Below are positions 1-6,187 of a DNA stretch of 21,098 nucleotides, piece by piece (the stretch's first letter is position 1; each line of letters opens with the position of its first letter). The DNA lies in the IMG/VR virus record IMGVR_UViG_3300025168_000825, positions 1 to 21,098 of that record; one strand, written 5' to 3'. The position numbers and the translations under genes are program-made. The notes under the pieces were generated by a model, which was not told the origin of the DNA, did not search any database, and saw only the letters and a program-made list of their open reading frames with translations. Source of the DNA: a virus.

Positions 1-105
1 GGTAAAATATAGAACGAGGGTATTAGGAATTCTTCCTTCAAGTTGTTTGCGTCTGAGACGTCACAGATAGCTAAAAGAATTCAGCTGGGTGGTGATGGTG
101 GCTAA
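1..105 (+). other. Window edge: possible 3' end of an upstream gene, frame broken
   Basis: No clean reading frame crosses this stretch. The second frame is open from the edge to a TAG at 68-70. The first frame has a TAG at 10-12, then reads about 30 sensible-looking codons (including SSFKLFASETSQIAKRIQLG) to TAA at 103-105. Joining the second frame (2-19) to the first frame at 19 by a -1 step gives one continuous protein-like C-terminus, so a sequencing indel, a frameshift or a degraded gene end is possible. Bases 1-100 are 42% GC by count, clearly richer than the next hundred bases (about a quarter GC). The segment also holds a small perfect inverted repeat, CGTCTGAGACG, at 50-60. I do not recognise the product. 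Confidence 0.3.
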
Positions 106-799
106 AAAGAAAATTATGATAAATGAAACTTGGTTAATAGACGATGTATTAGATCCTTCTTCTGATTTTTGGAAATATAAGGACAAATATGAAATTGATA
201 GTTTGTTGAGTAGAATATCTCCTCTTCAAACTAAAAGTCTGTTTAAAATTATTAATAAAGACCCAGTATTAGATCAATTTTCTGAGTTTATTGACTTTTT
301 CTCTTCAATGACACGAGAACAATTAGATGACTATGTTGATTTTATTGAGGATAATGAAGTAGAGATAATGTCTGACCAAGTTTGGAAAATGGTAGATGAA
401 CAAGACCAAAAAGAATTGTTTACTAAAGATCCAAATGTGTTTGATGCATGGTGGAATACACTACATCACTCAGAAATAGAATACTACATGACTAGAATTG
501 TAGAGAATCAAAGATTAATTGAACCTACAGATGTTTTAGAGTTTATGTTAAAATTAAAGTCTATATCAGGTAGTAAAAAGAAAAGAAATTTAAAGTATTA
601 TCCTCTTCCAGCAGGAAAATATTTAACAGTACAATTAGTTGGAGACAAATTAGCAATAAGCAGTAAAGATATAAAAAAATTAGATGGTGTTAAGGACTTA
701 TTAGTATCTAGAGGAAATTACTTTCTAGAAGAACGATATAAGATTAGTCCTAACGGAGAAAAAATTTTTACATATCTATTTTTAACAAAGAACATTTAA
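95..799 (+). CDS. Hypothetical protein, 234 aa
   Basis: This is an open frame of AT-rich, phage-like codons with no family I recognise. The N-terminal two thirds are acidic and probably helical (for example TREQLDDYVDFIEDNEVEI). A basic linker (GSKKKRNLKYYPLP) follows near residue 160, then a mixed alpha/beta C-terminal part containing GKYLTVQLVGDKLAIS. No signal peptide or membrane segment is seen. The start is uncertain: GTG codons at 89, 92 and 98, ATG at 95 and ATG at 116 are all in frame. I chose the ATG at 95; there is no convincing Shine-Dalgarno sequence, only the G-rich run at 87-92. The start overlaps the possible upstream frame that ends at 105. The next gene begins 18 bases downstream. 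The ORF is secure, the function unknown. Confidence 0.75.
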   Translation: MVAKKKIMINETWLIDDVLDPSSDFWKYKDKYEIDSLLSRISPLQTKSLFKIINKDPVLDQFSEFIDFFSSMTREQLDDYVDFIEDNEVEIMSDQVWKMVDEQDQKELFTKDPNVFDAWWNTLHHSEIEYYMTRIVENQRLIEPTDVLEFMLKLKSISGSKKKRNLKYYPLPAGKYLTVQLVGDKLAISSKDIKKLDGVKDLLVSRGNYFLEERYKISPNGEKIFTYLFLTKNI

Positions 800-817
800 A
801 AGTTATATGAGAACATT

Positions 818-997
818 ATGAAAAACAAGATACCAGTACAAAACGCATTAGAAAGAGCTAGTCAATTAGCATACAGTTTAGAAAATGCACTACGAGCAAG
901 CAAAGCAGATTATAAATACACTTTAGATATGGTTACACAGATAAAAAACCTATTAAAAAAAGCTGAAGATAGAGTAAGACTAGAGCATGAAAGCTAG
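818..997 (+). CDS. Small helical hypothetical protein, 59 aa
   Basis: A short frame runs from ATG 818 to TAG 995-997 and overlaps the start of the downstream membrane-protein gene by 11 bases. The product begins MKNKIPVQNALERASQLAYS and ends EDRVRLEHES. It reads as one or two amphipathic helices rich in Leu, Ala and Lys, with no Gly, Pro-rich or Cys-rich segments. It fills what would otherwise be a 187-base gap in a tightly packed operon, and its codon use (gca, aaa, tta, ata) matches its neighbours. Both points support it being real. The overlap suggests translational coupling to the membrane protein, so it may act with it, but no family is recognised. Confidence 0.6.
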   Translation: MKNKIPVQNALERASQLAYSLENALRASKADYKYTLDMVTQIKNLLKKAEDRVRLEHES

Positions 998-2018
998 AAT
1001 ACTTCCATTATTAATTGCCATATCTGCACTAGCAGTATCAGGTTCAGCTGCATTTTATTCTGTCTTTGGACTGAGTAAACTATTTGCAGGAGCCAGCTTA
1101 CAGGTAATTATAATGGCCGGATCTTTAGAATTTGCAAAATTAGTAGTAGCATCTCTTTTATATCAATATTGGGATACTATAAATAAATTCTTAAGGGCAT
1201 ACTTGGCAATTGCATGTTTTGTTCTTATGATTATAACTAGTGGAGGTATATACGGATTTTTATCTGGAGCATACCAATCAACAGCAACACAATCAGAATT
1301 GCTTGATAAGTCACTTGCAATATTACAGCAAAAACAAGTTAGGTTTGAGGAAACTAAACAAGACCTTAAATATGAAAAAGCTGGACTATCAAAATCAATC
1401 TCAGATTTAAGAATATCATTATCAAATCCAGCACAAGTTCAATATGTCGATAAAGAATCAGGGCAACTGATTACTACAACCTCATCGTCTAGTAGAAGGG
1501 CTTTACAGGATGAATTGGCTAGAGCTTTAAATGATAGAAATGATGTAAATAATAAACTAACTGCTGTGACGGATTCTATTACAAAAACTGATATGTCAAT
1601 TTTAAATAAAGAAATAGACAATGAAGACCAACGAGAGTTGGGCCCATTAAAATATTTAGCTGCAACTACAGGAAAAGATATGAATCAGGTTGTTAATTGG
1701 TTTTTACTAATGATTATATTTGTATTCGATCCGTTGGCTATAGCTCTAGTTGTTGCAGCCAACATGGCCTTTGCACAAATAAAACCTAAAATTAAAATGT
1801 CTGTACCAGAAGGAATGGAATTTAATAAAAAATATGCAATACCAAAATCATGGCCAAATCCAGAAATAAACGAAGAAGACTTAATTGTGGATGATTTAGA
1901 ATTAAAAAGAAGACCAATAGAATTTGAAGGACCTTTTGTTGTTGAAAAGTCACTAAGGTCTGATATACCAATTGACGATATATATGGTGAAGACAACAAA
2001 CTAAAAAGAGGATTATAA
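987..2018 (+). CDS. Four-helix membrane protein with long coiled-coil loop
   Basis: The 343-aa product has predicted membrane helices at about residues 5-27, 38-59, 69-92 and 235-260. Between helices 3 and 4 lies a charged, heptad-like segment (about 100-215) that looks like a coiled-coil hairpin, with a Ser/Thr-rich patch (TTTSSSS) around 163-169. The C-terminal 80 residues are hydrophilic, acidic and proline-containing, probably a cytoplasmic tail. The layout resembles bacterial membrane proteins of unknown function that place a coiled coil between membrane hairpins. My impression is that similar proteins recur in marine T4-like phages, but I cannot verify this. Its ATG lies inside the end of the 59-aa gene, and its TAA overlaps the next ATG (TAATG). 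Roles in membrane remodelling, superinfection exclusion or lysis timing are speculation. Confidence 0.75.
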   Translation: MKARILPLLIAISALAVSGSAAFYSVFGLSKLFAGASLQVIIMAGSLEFAKLVVASLLYQYWDTINKFLRAYLAIACFVLMIITSGGIYGFLSGAYQSTATQSELLDKSLAILQQKQVRFEETKQDLKYEKAGLSKSISDLRISLSNPAQVQYVDKESGQLITTTSSSSRRALQDELARALNDRNDVNNKLTAVTDSITKTDMSILNKEIDNEDQRELGPLKYLAATTGKDMNQVVNWFLLMIIFVFDPLAIALVVAANMAFAQIKPKIKMSVPEGMEFNKKYAIPKSWPNPEINEEDLIVDDLELKRRPIEFEGPFVVEKSLRSDIPIDDIYGEDNKLKRGL

Positions 2019-2560
2019 TGGAAAAACCCGAAGAATACTTTGTAGAATACGTAAAAGGAACAGCTTGGAACGAAAATAAAAATTCAATGTATCGCCAAAT
2101 GGAATGTAGAATTTGCGGACAAATGTCGAAATGCGGTGAAGATGCAACGGCTGTAACATGCCATGTATGTGTATCTGAAGGAATAAATGCAGAGTTTGGT
2201 GGACCAGAACTATTAGGCAAAAAGTCAACAGGCAGGCCAAGAGGTTGGAGATGGATGGCAGTATATGTTGATAAAGATGGAACTGTATATCACAAAGGAG
2301 AAGAACAACCTGAATTAAAAGGAACACTAAAGCCTAGTGAAATAAAAGATAGTGGAAACAAGCTAAATAAAAAAGACAAATTAAAAATAAAACAAGAAGC
2401 AGGAAGTAGGTTATATAAACTCAAGAAAGAATATACAGACTTGAGATGGAAAAAAGATAAAAAGGTTTTTGAAAAACACATTAAGTATGAAACTAGAATT
2501 CTAGCTGGAAAATTCCCTAGAAAGTTTGATGCTAATGAGTACCTCGAAAAAAAGTATTAG
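2018..2560 (+). CDS. Zinc-ribbon protein with AT-hook-like GRPR motif
   Basis: The 180-aa product has a putative four-cysteine zinc ribbon: C30-x2-C33 (CRICG) and C48-x2-C51 (CHVC), with an additional C39 between. A TGRPRGWRW motif at 71-79 resembles an AT-hook or basic minor-groove binder. It is followed by a strand-rich segment (WMAVYVDKDGTVYHKG). The C-terminal half is lysine-rich and probably helical. These features suggest a nucleic-acid-binding or transcription-associated protein in the cytoplasm. It lies a few genes upstream of the gp55-like sigma factor, which also carries a GRPRK motif, so a role in late transcription is an inference worth testing. The start ATG overlaps the preceding stop, with no separate Shine-Dalgarno sequence. 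I recognise no named family. Confidence 0.75.
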   Translation: MEKPEEYFVEYVKGTAWNENKNSMYRQMECRICGQMSKCGEDATAVTCHVCVSEGINAEFGGPELLGKKSTGRPRGWRWMAVYVDKDGTVYHKGEEQPELKGTLKPSEIKDSGNKLNKKDKLKIKQEAGSRLYKLKKEYTDLRWKKDKKVFEKHIKYETRILAGKFPRKFDANEYLEKKY

Positions 2561-2589
2561 ATTATTTTACCGTTTAAGATATTTTGTTT

Positions 2590-2620
2590 ATATTATACTA
2601 AATAATTAGATAATATGGAG
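2590..2620 (+). promoter_or_regulatory. Leader hairpin abutting the ribosome binding site of the 2628 gene
   Basis: ATATTATACTA (2590-2600) and TAGATAATAT (2607-2616) form a 10-bp stem with one bulged A and a 6-base loop. The right arm runs straight into GGAG at 2617-2620. The stem has only one G-C pair, so it is weak. GGAG lies 7 bases before the GTG at 2628, which decides that start. The 67-base gap also contains TATATTATACT, which could be a promoter -10 region. The gene at 19061 has a similar hairpin plus ATATGGAGA arrangement. Confidence 0.35.
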
Positions 2621-2627
2621 AACTTAC

Positions 2628-2864
2628 GTGTTAATAAACATGCAAAATAAACTAACATATAGTAGAGGTGAATCTACTAAAGAAGCAAAGGTTATAGACT
2701 TTACATTACCAAAAGGTATGACATGCCACGAGTTTAAGATTATATGTATACGAATGGCTCATGCCATCGGATATCATACTAACTCTGTTAAAGATACATT
2801 TGGTAAAATAGAAGACCCAAATCTAGAAAAAGATAAAAAACAATTAAAATTATTATTTGACTAA
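2628..2864 (+). CDS. Conserved-looking small hypothetical protein, 78 aa
   Basis: The product is soluble and of unknown function. Its core (FTLPKGMTCHEFKIICIRMA, then HAIGYHTNSVKDTFG) looks like a compact helical domain of a type often seen in T4-like phages, but I cannot name the family. GTG at 2628 is chosen because GGAG at 2617-2620 sits 7 bases upstream; the ATG at 2640 would leave 19 bases. It opens a coupled run: its TAA at 2862-2864 is one base before the ATG of the ClpP-like gene. Being first after a 67-base gap with a hairpin leader, it may mark a new transcript or a translational control point. Confidence 0.7.
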   Translation: MLINMQNKLTYSRGESTKEAKVIDFTLPKGMTCHEFKIICIRMAHAIGYHTNSVKDTFGKIEDPNLEKDKKQLKLLFD

Positions 2865-2865
2865 T

Positions 2866-3498
2866 ATGAGTATATACGAACAAGACGAACGCGAAATGCC
2901 AGGAAAAGAATCAATAACAATAGATTCAACAACCTTGCCAAAACAAGAAACCAATTCAAAATGGGAAGAATCAGACAGAGGAGTTTGGATACCAGAAAGT
3001 GTTGTATATTTAATAGGCGAAATTGCTGATTATACATTGTTTGACTTTATGACTCGCATACGAACTGTAATTAGAGAACGAGATGAACAGTATCGTGAAG
3101 AGTCACTTAACTTAATTATCAATTCTCCAGGAGGTGATGTTTCTGAAATGTTTGGAATGATTGACTTTATGGAGCTAATTGAAACTAAGGTAAATACAAT
3201 TTGTAGAGGATCAGCACAATCTGCTGCGGCTATTATATTAGCATGTGGAACAGGTAAAAGAGCTGCATCTAAGCATTCAACAATAATGTTTCATCAAGGA
3301 TCCACGTTTTCTCAAGGTAAATTGTCAGATGTAAGAGCAGGCCTAGAATATTCAAAGGCTGTAGAGACCAAGATATATAATCTTTTAGGTGACAAAACTA
3401 AAAAAGATGCCAAATGGTGGGAAAGTAAATGCAAGTCAGATTTTTACTTAACCGCAGAAGAGGCTTTAGAACTTGGTGTAATAGACGTAATAGGATAA
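2866..3498 (+). CDS. clpP: ClpP-like serine protease
   Basis: The 210-aa product has the ClpP/crotonase-type protease core. The oxyanion strand is LNLIINSPGGDVSEMFGMID (81-100). The nucleophile is Ser119 in GSAQSAAA, the catalytic histidine is His143 in MFHQG, and the catalytic aspartate is Asp192 in SDFYLTAEEALELGVID, so the triad appears complete. An N-terminal extension of about 40 polar residues precedes the core. In bacteria ClpP forms a barrel that degrades proteins delivered by ClpX or ClpA. A phage copy could redirect host proteolysis or process virion proteins; which of these applies cannot be read here. No ATPase partner is visible in this window. ATG 2866 is preferred over an upstream TTG at 2857, because it directly follows the previous stop. 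The stop is two bases before the HD-domain gene. Confidence 0.88.
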   Translation: MSIYEQDEREMPGKESITIDSTTLPKQETNSKWEESDRGVWIPESVVYLIGEIADYTLFDFMTRIRTVIRERDEQYREESLNLIINSPGGDVSEMFGMIDFMELIETKVNTICRGSAQSAAAIILACGTGKRAASKHSTIMFHQGSTFSQGKLSDVRAGLEYSKAVETKIYNLLGDKTKKDAKWWESKCKSDFYLTAEEALELGVIDVIG

Positions 3499-3500
3499 AT

Positions 3501-4271
3501 ATGAAATTAACAGAACAACAAATAGCAGAAAACTGGGAACAGTTAACGGGTAAAATATCAACAACCTTTTCAGGAGAAAGATTAGAAAATTTAACAAACC
3601 TATATGACACTCTAAAGGATAGAATGATGTTTGCTCCAGCATCTGGAATAGAACATTTTCACAATTGTTTTATTGGTGGATATGTCGACCATGTATTGAG
3701 AGTAATGAAATGCTCTGCAACACTATATAAAACGTGGAAAGATATGGGAGCCGATATGAGTGGCTATACAATAGAAGAATTAGCTTTTTCTGCGCTTAAT
3801 CACGACCTAGGAAAAGTTGGAGATATTGAAAACGATTATTATGTACCAAATCCAAGTGAATGGCATAGAAAGAATCAAGGCAAGGTTTATAATGTCAATC
3901 CAAATATTCAAAACATGACAGTACCACACCGTAGCTTATGGCTATTGCAAGAATTTAATGTAAAGTATACTCAAAATGAGATGATTGCAATAATGACTCA
4001 TGATGGATTATATGATGACGGAAATGCTGCATATCTTAAAACATGGGATAAAGATAGAAAACTTAGAAATCACATGCCATTATTACTACATCAAGCAGAC
4101 CATATGGCATCAATGATTGAATTTGAAATGTGGAATAGAGGAGGAATAACGGCATCAGCACCGCTTGTTAAAAACTCAGCTCCAACATTTAAGAAAAAAG
4201 CTCCTAAAATTTCTACAGCAAATGATAATGCACAAGACTTATTTAAGGACTTATTTGGAGATACTAAGTGA
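3501..4271 (+). CDS. HD-domain metal-dependent phosphohydrolase
   Basis: The 256-aa product carries the HD-superfamily metal ligands in order: H52/H54 and H64 (HFHNCFIGGYVDH), H101-D102 (NHDLGKVGD), H167 (MTHDG) and D200/H201 (LHQADHMAS). The GGYVDH...HDLGK arrangement resembles the HD domain of the YhaM/CbfA 3'-5' exoribonucleases, although the OB-fold of YhaM is absent. Substrates of the superfamily include nucleotides, cyclic nucleotides and RNA, so the substrate here is unknown. The C-terminal 35 residues (KKKAPK, then an acidic end) look flexible. ATG 3501 follows the clpP stop by two bases, with AGGA at 3492-3495 as a possible ribosome binding site; the frame is open further upstream but only inside clpP. 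The stop overlaps the next GTG (GTGA). Confidence 0.82.
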   Translation: MKLTEQQIAENWEQLTGKISTTFSGERLENLTNLYDTLKDRMMFAPASGIEHFHNCFIGGYVDHVLRVMKCSATLYKTWKDMGADMSGYTIEELAFSALNHDLGKVGDIENDYYVPNPSEWHRKNQGKVYNVNPNIQNMTVPHRSLWLLQEFNVKYTQNEMIAIMTHDGLYDDGNAAYLKTWDKDRKLRNHMPLLLHQADHMASMIEFEMWNRGGITASAPLVKNSAPTFKKKAPKISTANDNAQDLFKDLFGDTK

Positions 4272-4528
4272 TAATAACAATTGTTATATTGTCACTATTG
4301 TGTATTTTTCTTGGATATTCTACCTTTAATATGTTAAAAAAAGTAGAACTCTATGAAGAAACTGTAGACGAAACGGATGAATTATTGTTGTCTACTAGAA
4401 AAGAATTACAACAAGTTTTGGATGGAATTCGTAAAATTGACCATAGAAACATTTTTGAAAGTGATGATGAGGTTGGTCAAACATTCAAACAAATATTAAA
4501 ATTAATTGAAAGCTTGGAGAAATTGTAA
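4268..4528 (+). CDS. Single-pass membrane protein with coiled coil, 86 aa
   Basis: An N-terminal membrane helix (about residues 2-21, IITIVILSLLCIFLGYST) is followed by a charged helical stretch with heptad character and a conserved-looking ESDDEVGQTF motif near residue 64. The GTG start overlaps the HD gene stop as GTGA, and the stop overlaps the sigma gene ATG as TAATG, so it is translationally coupled on both sides. I recall similar small proteins beside sigma-factor genes in T4-like cyanophages, but cannot verify it. The topology would also suit an inner-membrane spanin, yet no outer-membrane spanin partner is next to it and the DDEVG motif argues against a fast-evolving lysis protein. 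Confidence 0.75.
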   Translation: MIITIVILSLLCIFLGYSTFNMLKKVELYEETVDETDELLLSTRKELQQVLDGIRKIDHRNIFESDDEVGQTFKQILKLIESLEKL

Positions 4529-5313
4529 TGGAACCACTGAAACCAGTAGAGAAGTTTTACGCAGAATTAAAAAAACAGCAAGATGAAGAAGAAAGAATTG
4601 CAATCTTAGCAGCAAATGGCAAAAAACGAGGCAGACCTAGAAAAAGCAAAATGTATTTTACACCAATAACAGAAGCCGCTATTATAGCATATAATGCTGA
4701 GTCTGATTTAAAACTACGAAATAAAGTATTTAATGAACATATACACAGGGCCCTAGATAAACTTTCAGAAAATATTATTCATACATTTAAGTTTTATTAT
4801 TTTGATTATGGTGCAAGAGAATTAAAACAAGAAGTTGTAGCTTTTATGCTTGAAAAATTACCAAAATTTCAAGAAGGAAAAGGTAAAGCTTTTTCATATT
4901 TTAGTATAGTTGCAAAAAATTATTTAATACAAAACAATAATAAAAACTATAAAGCAATGAAAGAAAAGGCGCCTGTATTAGCCATAGATACACAGAGAGA
5001 CGTTACAAATGAAGAGGCAAAAAAAGATTTTAGTGACCAACGTGCTGCTTTTATGGAAGCATTTATTGACCACTACGATAGACAAATACCAAAGGTCTTT
5101 AAAAGTGAAAGGGATCGAAAAATAGCATATGCCGTTATACAATTATTTAGAGAACGAGACAATATAGAAAATTTTAATAAGAAAGCACTGTATATTATGA
5201 TTAGAGAAATGACAAACACTAGAACTCAGTACATAACGAAGGTTGTCAATATAATAAAAAAGGAATATTCAGATACTTTCCAAAAATATCAAGAAGCAAA
5301 AGTTAATATCTAG
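4528..5313 (+). CDS. gp55: Late-transcription sigma factor, gp55-like
   Basis: The 261-aa product contains a sigma region-2-like helical block at about residues 97-145. It includes ELKQEVVAFMLEKLPKFQ, then GKAFSYFSIVAKNYLIQ, a pattern typical of T4 gp55-type and other minimal sigma factors. A basic GRPRKSK motif at 35-41 resembles an AT-hook. In T4, gp55 directs host RNA polymerase to late promoters with the gp45 clamp and co-activator gp33. The protein is longer than T4 gp55 (about 185 aa), with an extra N-terminal arm and a longer helical C-terminus. No region-4 domain is evident. It is the last gene of the coupled operon and immediately precedes the envelope cassette and tail genes, which it likely switches on. 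It starts at a TAATG overlap. Confidence 0.8.
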   Translation: MEPLKPVEKFYAELKKQQDEEERIAILAANGKKRGRPRKSKMYFTPITEAAIIAYNAESDLKLRNKVFNEHIHRALDKLSENIIHTFKFYYFDYGARELKQEVVAFMLEKLPKFQEGKGKAFSYFSIVAKNYLIQNNNKNYKAMKEKAPVLAIDTQRDVTNEEAKKDFSDQRAAFMEAFIDHYDRQIPKVFKSERDRKIAYAVIQLFRERDNIENFNKKALYIMIREMTNTRTQYITKVVNIIKKEYSDTFQKYQEAKVNI

Positions 5314-5401
5314 ATGAAATATTTAGTATATTTAATTTTGAACACGGTCAATAGTGGCCACAAAACGTTACTAGCATAACAATTAAAAGAGGAGAAAATT
5401 T
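5314..5401 (+). promoter_or_regulatory. Leader of the outer-membrane protein gene
   Basis: This gap separates the sigma operon from the envelope cassette. It contains an AT-rich stretch (AAATATTTAGTATATTTAAT) that could hold a promoter, including TAATTTTG, a match to the Bacteroidetes -7 box TAnnTTTG but without a clear -33 TTTG. GTCAAT (5347-5352) is followed directly by AGTGGC (5353-5358). A strong ribosome binding site, AAGAGGAGAAA (5387-5397), ends 4 bases before the ATG. The GTCAAT, AGTGGC and ribosome-binding-site blocks recur in the leader at 5851-5883. Confidence 0.4.
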
Positions 5402-5836
5402 ATGAGAAATTTATTTTTAACATTAACATTAGCTTGCGCAACATTGTTTGCAGGAGCTCAAAACTTTATGGTTATCACAACCTATAATGCACCAGAAGAT
5501 GGAGCAGATTTCGAGCTTTCAAGCTTAACTGACAATATGGGTATCGGATATGTACTAAACGATACTTGGACTGTTGGTCTAATCGCTGCCGGTGAAGATT
5601 CAGTAGGAGACAAAAACTATGATGTATTCGGTCGTTACAATCACAACGCGAATATGTTTGTTTCTGTTCAAGCACCAACTGAAGAAATGATGGACAACTT
5701 AACAATTGGTTTAGGTTATTCATTTGTAGTATGGAAAACTCTAGCAATAGAGCCAAATTATACAATGGGTCTTAAAGAAGACACAAACGGAGATAGAGAA
5801 GGTACGTTCAACCTAGGGTTGGCTTACCGTTTCTAA
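5402..5836 (+). CDS. Small outer-membrane beta-barrel protein
   Basis: The 144-aa precursor starts with a clear signal peptide (MRNLFLTLTLACATLFAGA) with likely cleavage at A19|Q20; AQ at the cleavage site is common in Bacteroidetes. The mature 125 residues alternate polar and apolar residues in about eight strands (for example NLTIGLGYSFVV at 99-110), with acidic loops such as EDTNGDREG. It ends FNLGLAYRF, with a terminal aromatic residue as in outer-membrane proteins recognised by the BAM complex. Size and strand count suit an OmpX-sized eight-strand barrel. It should sit in the host outer membrane during infection. Receptor masking, altered permeability or lysis support are possible roles. 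A strong AAGAGGAG site suggests high expression. It is not a usual T4-like core gene. Confidence 0.75.
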   Translation: MRNLFLTLTLACATLFAGAQNFMVITTYNAPEDGADFELSSLTDNMGIGYVLNDTWTVGLIAAGEDSVGDKNYDVFGRYNHNANMFVSVQAPTEEMMDNLTIGLGYSFVVWKTLAIEPNYTMGLKEDTNGDREGTFNLGLAYRF

Positions 5837-5850
5837 GTAATTAACAATTA

Positions 5851-5883
5851 GTCAATGCTAGTGGCAAATAACAAGAGGAGAAA
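5851..5883 (+). promoter_or_regulatory. Leader of the 74-aa membrane protein, similar to the upstream leader
   Basis: GTCAAT (5851-5856), AGTGGC (5860-5865) and AAGAGGAGAAA (5873-5883) repeat, in the same order, blocks found before the outer-membrane protein gene. The main differences are a 3-base spacer between the first two blocks and a shorter distance to the ribosome binding site. GGAG lies 8 bases before the ATG. A shared regulator site, RNA structure or duplication would explain the similarity. No terminator separates the two genes. Confidence 0.4.
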
Positions 5884-5888
5884 TCAAA

Positions 5889-6113
5889 ATGGAAAATGTA
5901 ATTAAAATGATTGCAAGCTTTTTTGGCGGATTAACAACAATTCTTATGGCTGTATTACCAGTAACGATCTTATGGTTCGTTGTAACAGGTGGTTCAGTAT
6001 TTGGAATGGATGTAATTGCAAATTTAACAGCTTTAGTTGATGGATTTGGACAAGGTGGATTTACTGGTTTAGTAGTTCTACTAATTGTAGCATCATTCTT
6101 TGTTAAGAAGTAA
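5889..6113 (+). CDS. Two-helix small membrane protein, holin-like
   Basis: The 74-aa product has two predicted membrane helices, about residues 10-33 and 55-72. They are joined by a Gly-rich, weakly acidic loop (VDGFGQGGFTG), and the protein ends in a basic tail (FFVKK). Length and topology suit a class II holin, which makes holes in the inner membrane at lysis. However, no endolysin lies beside it, and any small pore or envelope protein would look alike. A very strong ribosome binding site (AGAGGAG) and a terminator 21 bases after the stop imply high, insulated expression. It shares leader sequence with the outer-membrane protein gene, so the two may act together on the host envelope. Confidence 0.65.
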   Translation: MENVIKMIASFFGGLTTILMAVLPVTILWFVVTGGSVFGMDVIANLTALVDGFGQGGFTGLVVLLIVASFFVKK

Positions 6114-6134
6114 TTAGTTTTACTTGTATAGAGG

Positions 6135-6174
6135 TTGCCCAGGTGCTTATTAAAGTGCTTGGGCAATTTTTATT
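6135..6174 (+). terminator. Rho-independent terminator
   Basis: TTGCCCAGGTGCTT (6135-6148) pairs with AAGTGCTTGGGCAA (6153-6166). The stem is 14 bp including three G-U pairs, with an ATTA loop, followed by TTTTTATTT. It is the strongest terminator in the window and separates the envelope cassette from the tail block. Confidence 0.92.
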
Positions 6175-6187
6175 TATAAGCTCGGAT

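Noticed and set aside
1822-2220. 132-aa open frame on the minus strand
   Set aside because: It spans the junction of two well-supported plus-strand genes and has low-information sequence.
2857-2865. TTG start for the ClpP-like gene
   Set aside because: It would overlap the preceding gene's end, while ATG 2866 follows that stop by one base and leaves the protease core intact.
3429-3500. Upstream start for the HD-domain gene
   Set aside because: The extra residues are basic and lie entirely inside clpP; ATG 3501 with AGGA upstream is the natural start.
4268-4528. Inner-membrane spanin
   Set aside because: The topology fits, but there is no outer spanin partner and the ESDDEVG motif looks conserved; kept only as an alternative.
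5858-6166. 102-aa open frame on the minus strand
   Set aside because: It runs across the 74-aa membrane gene and part of the terminator hairpin; it is a shadow of the plus-strand gene.
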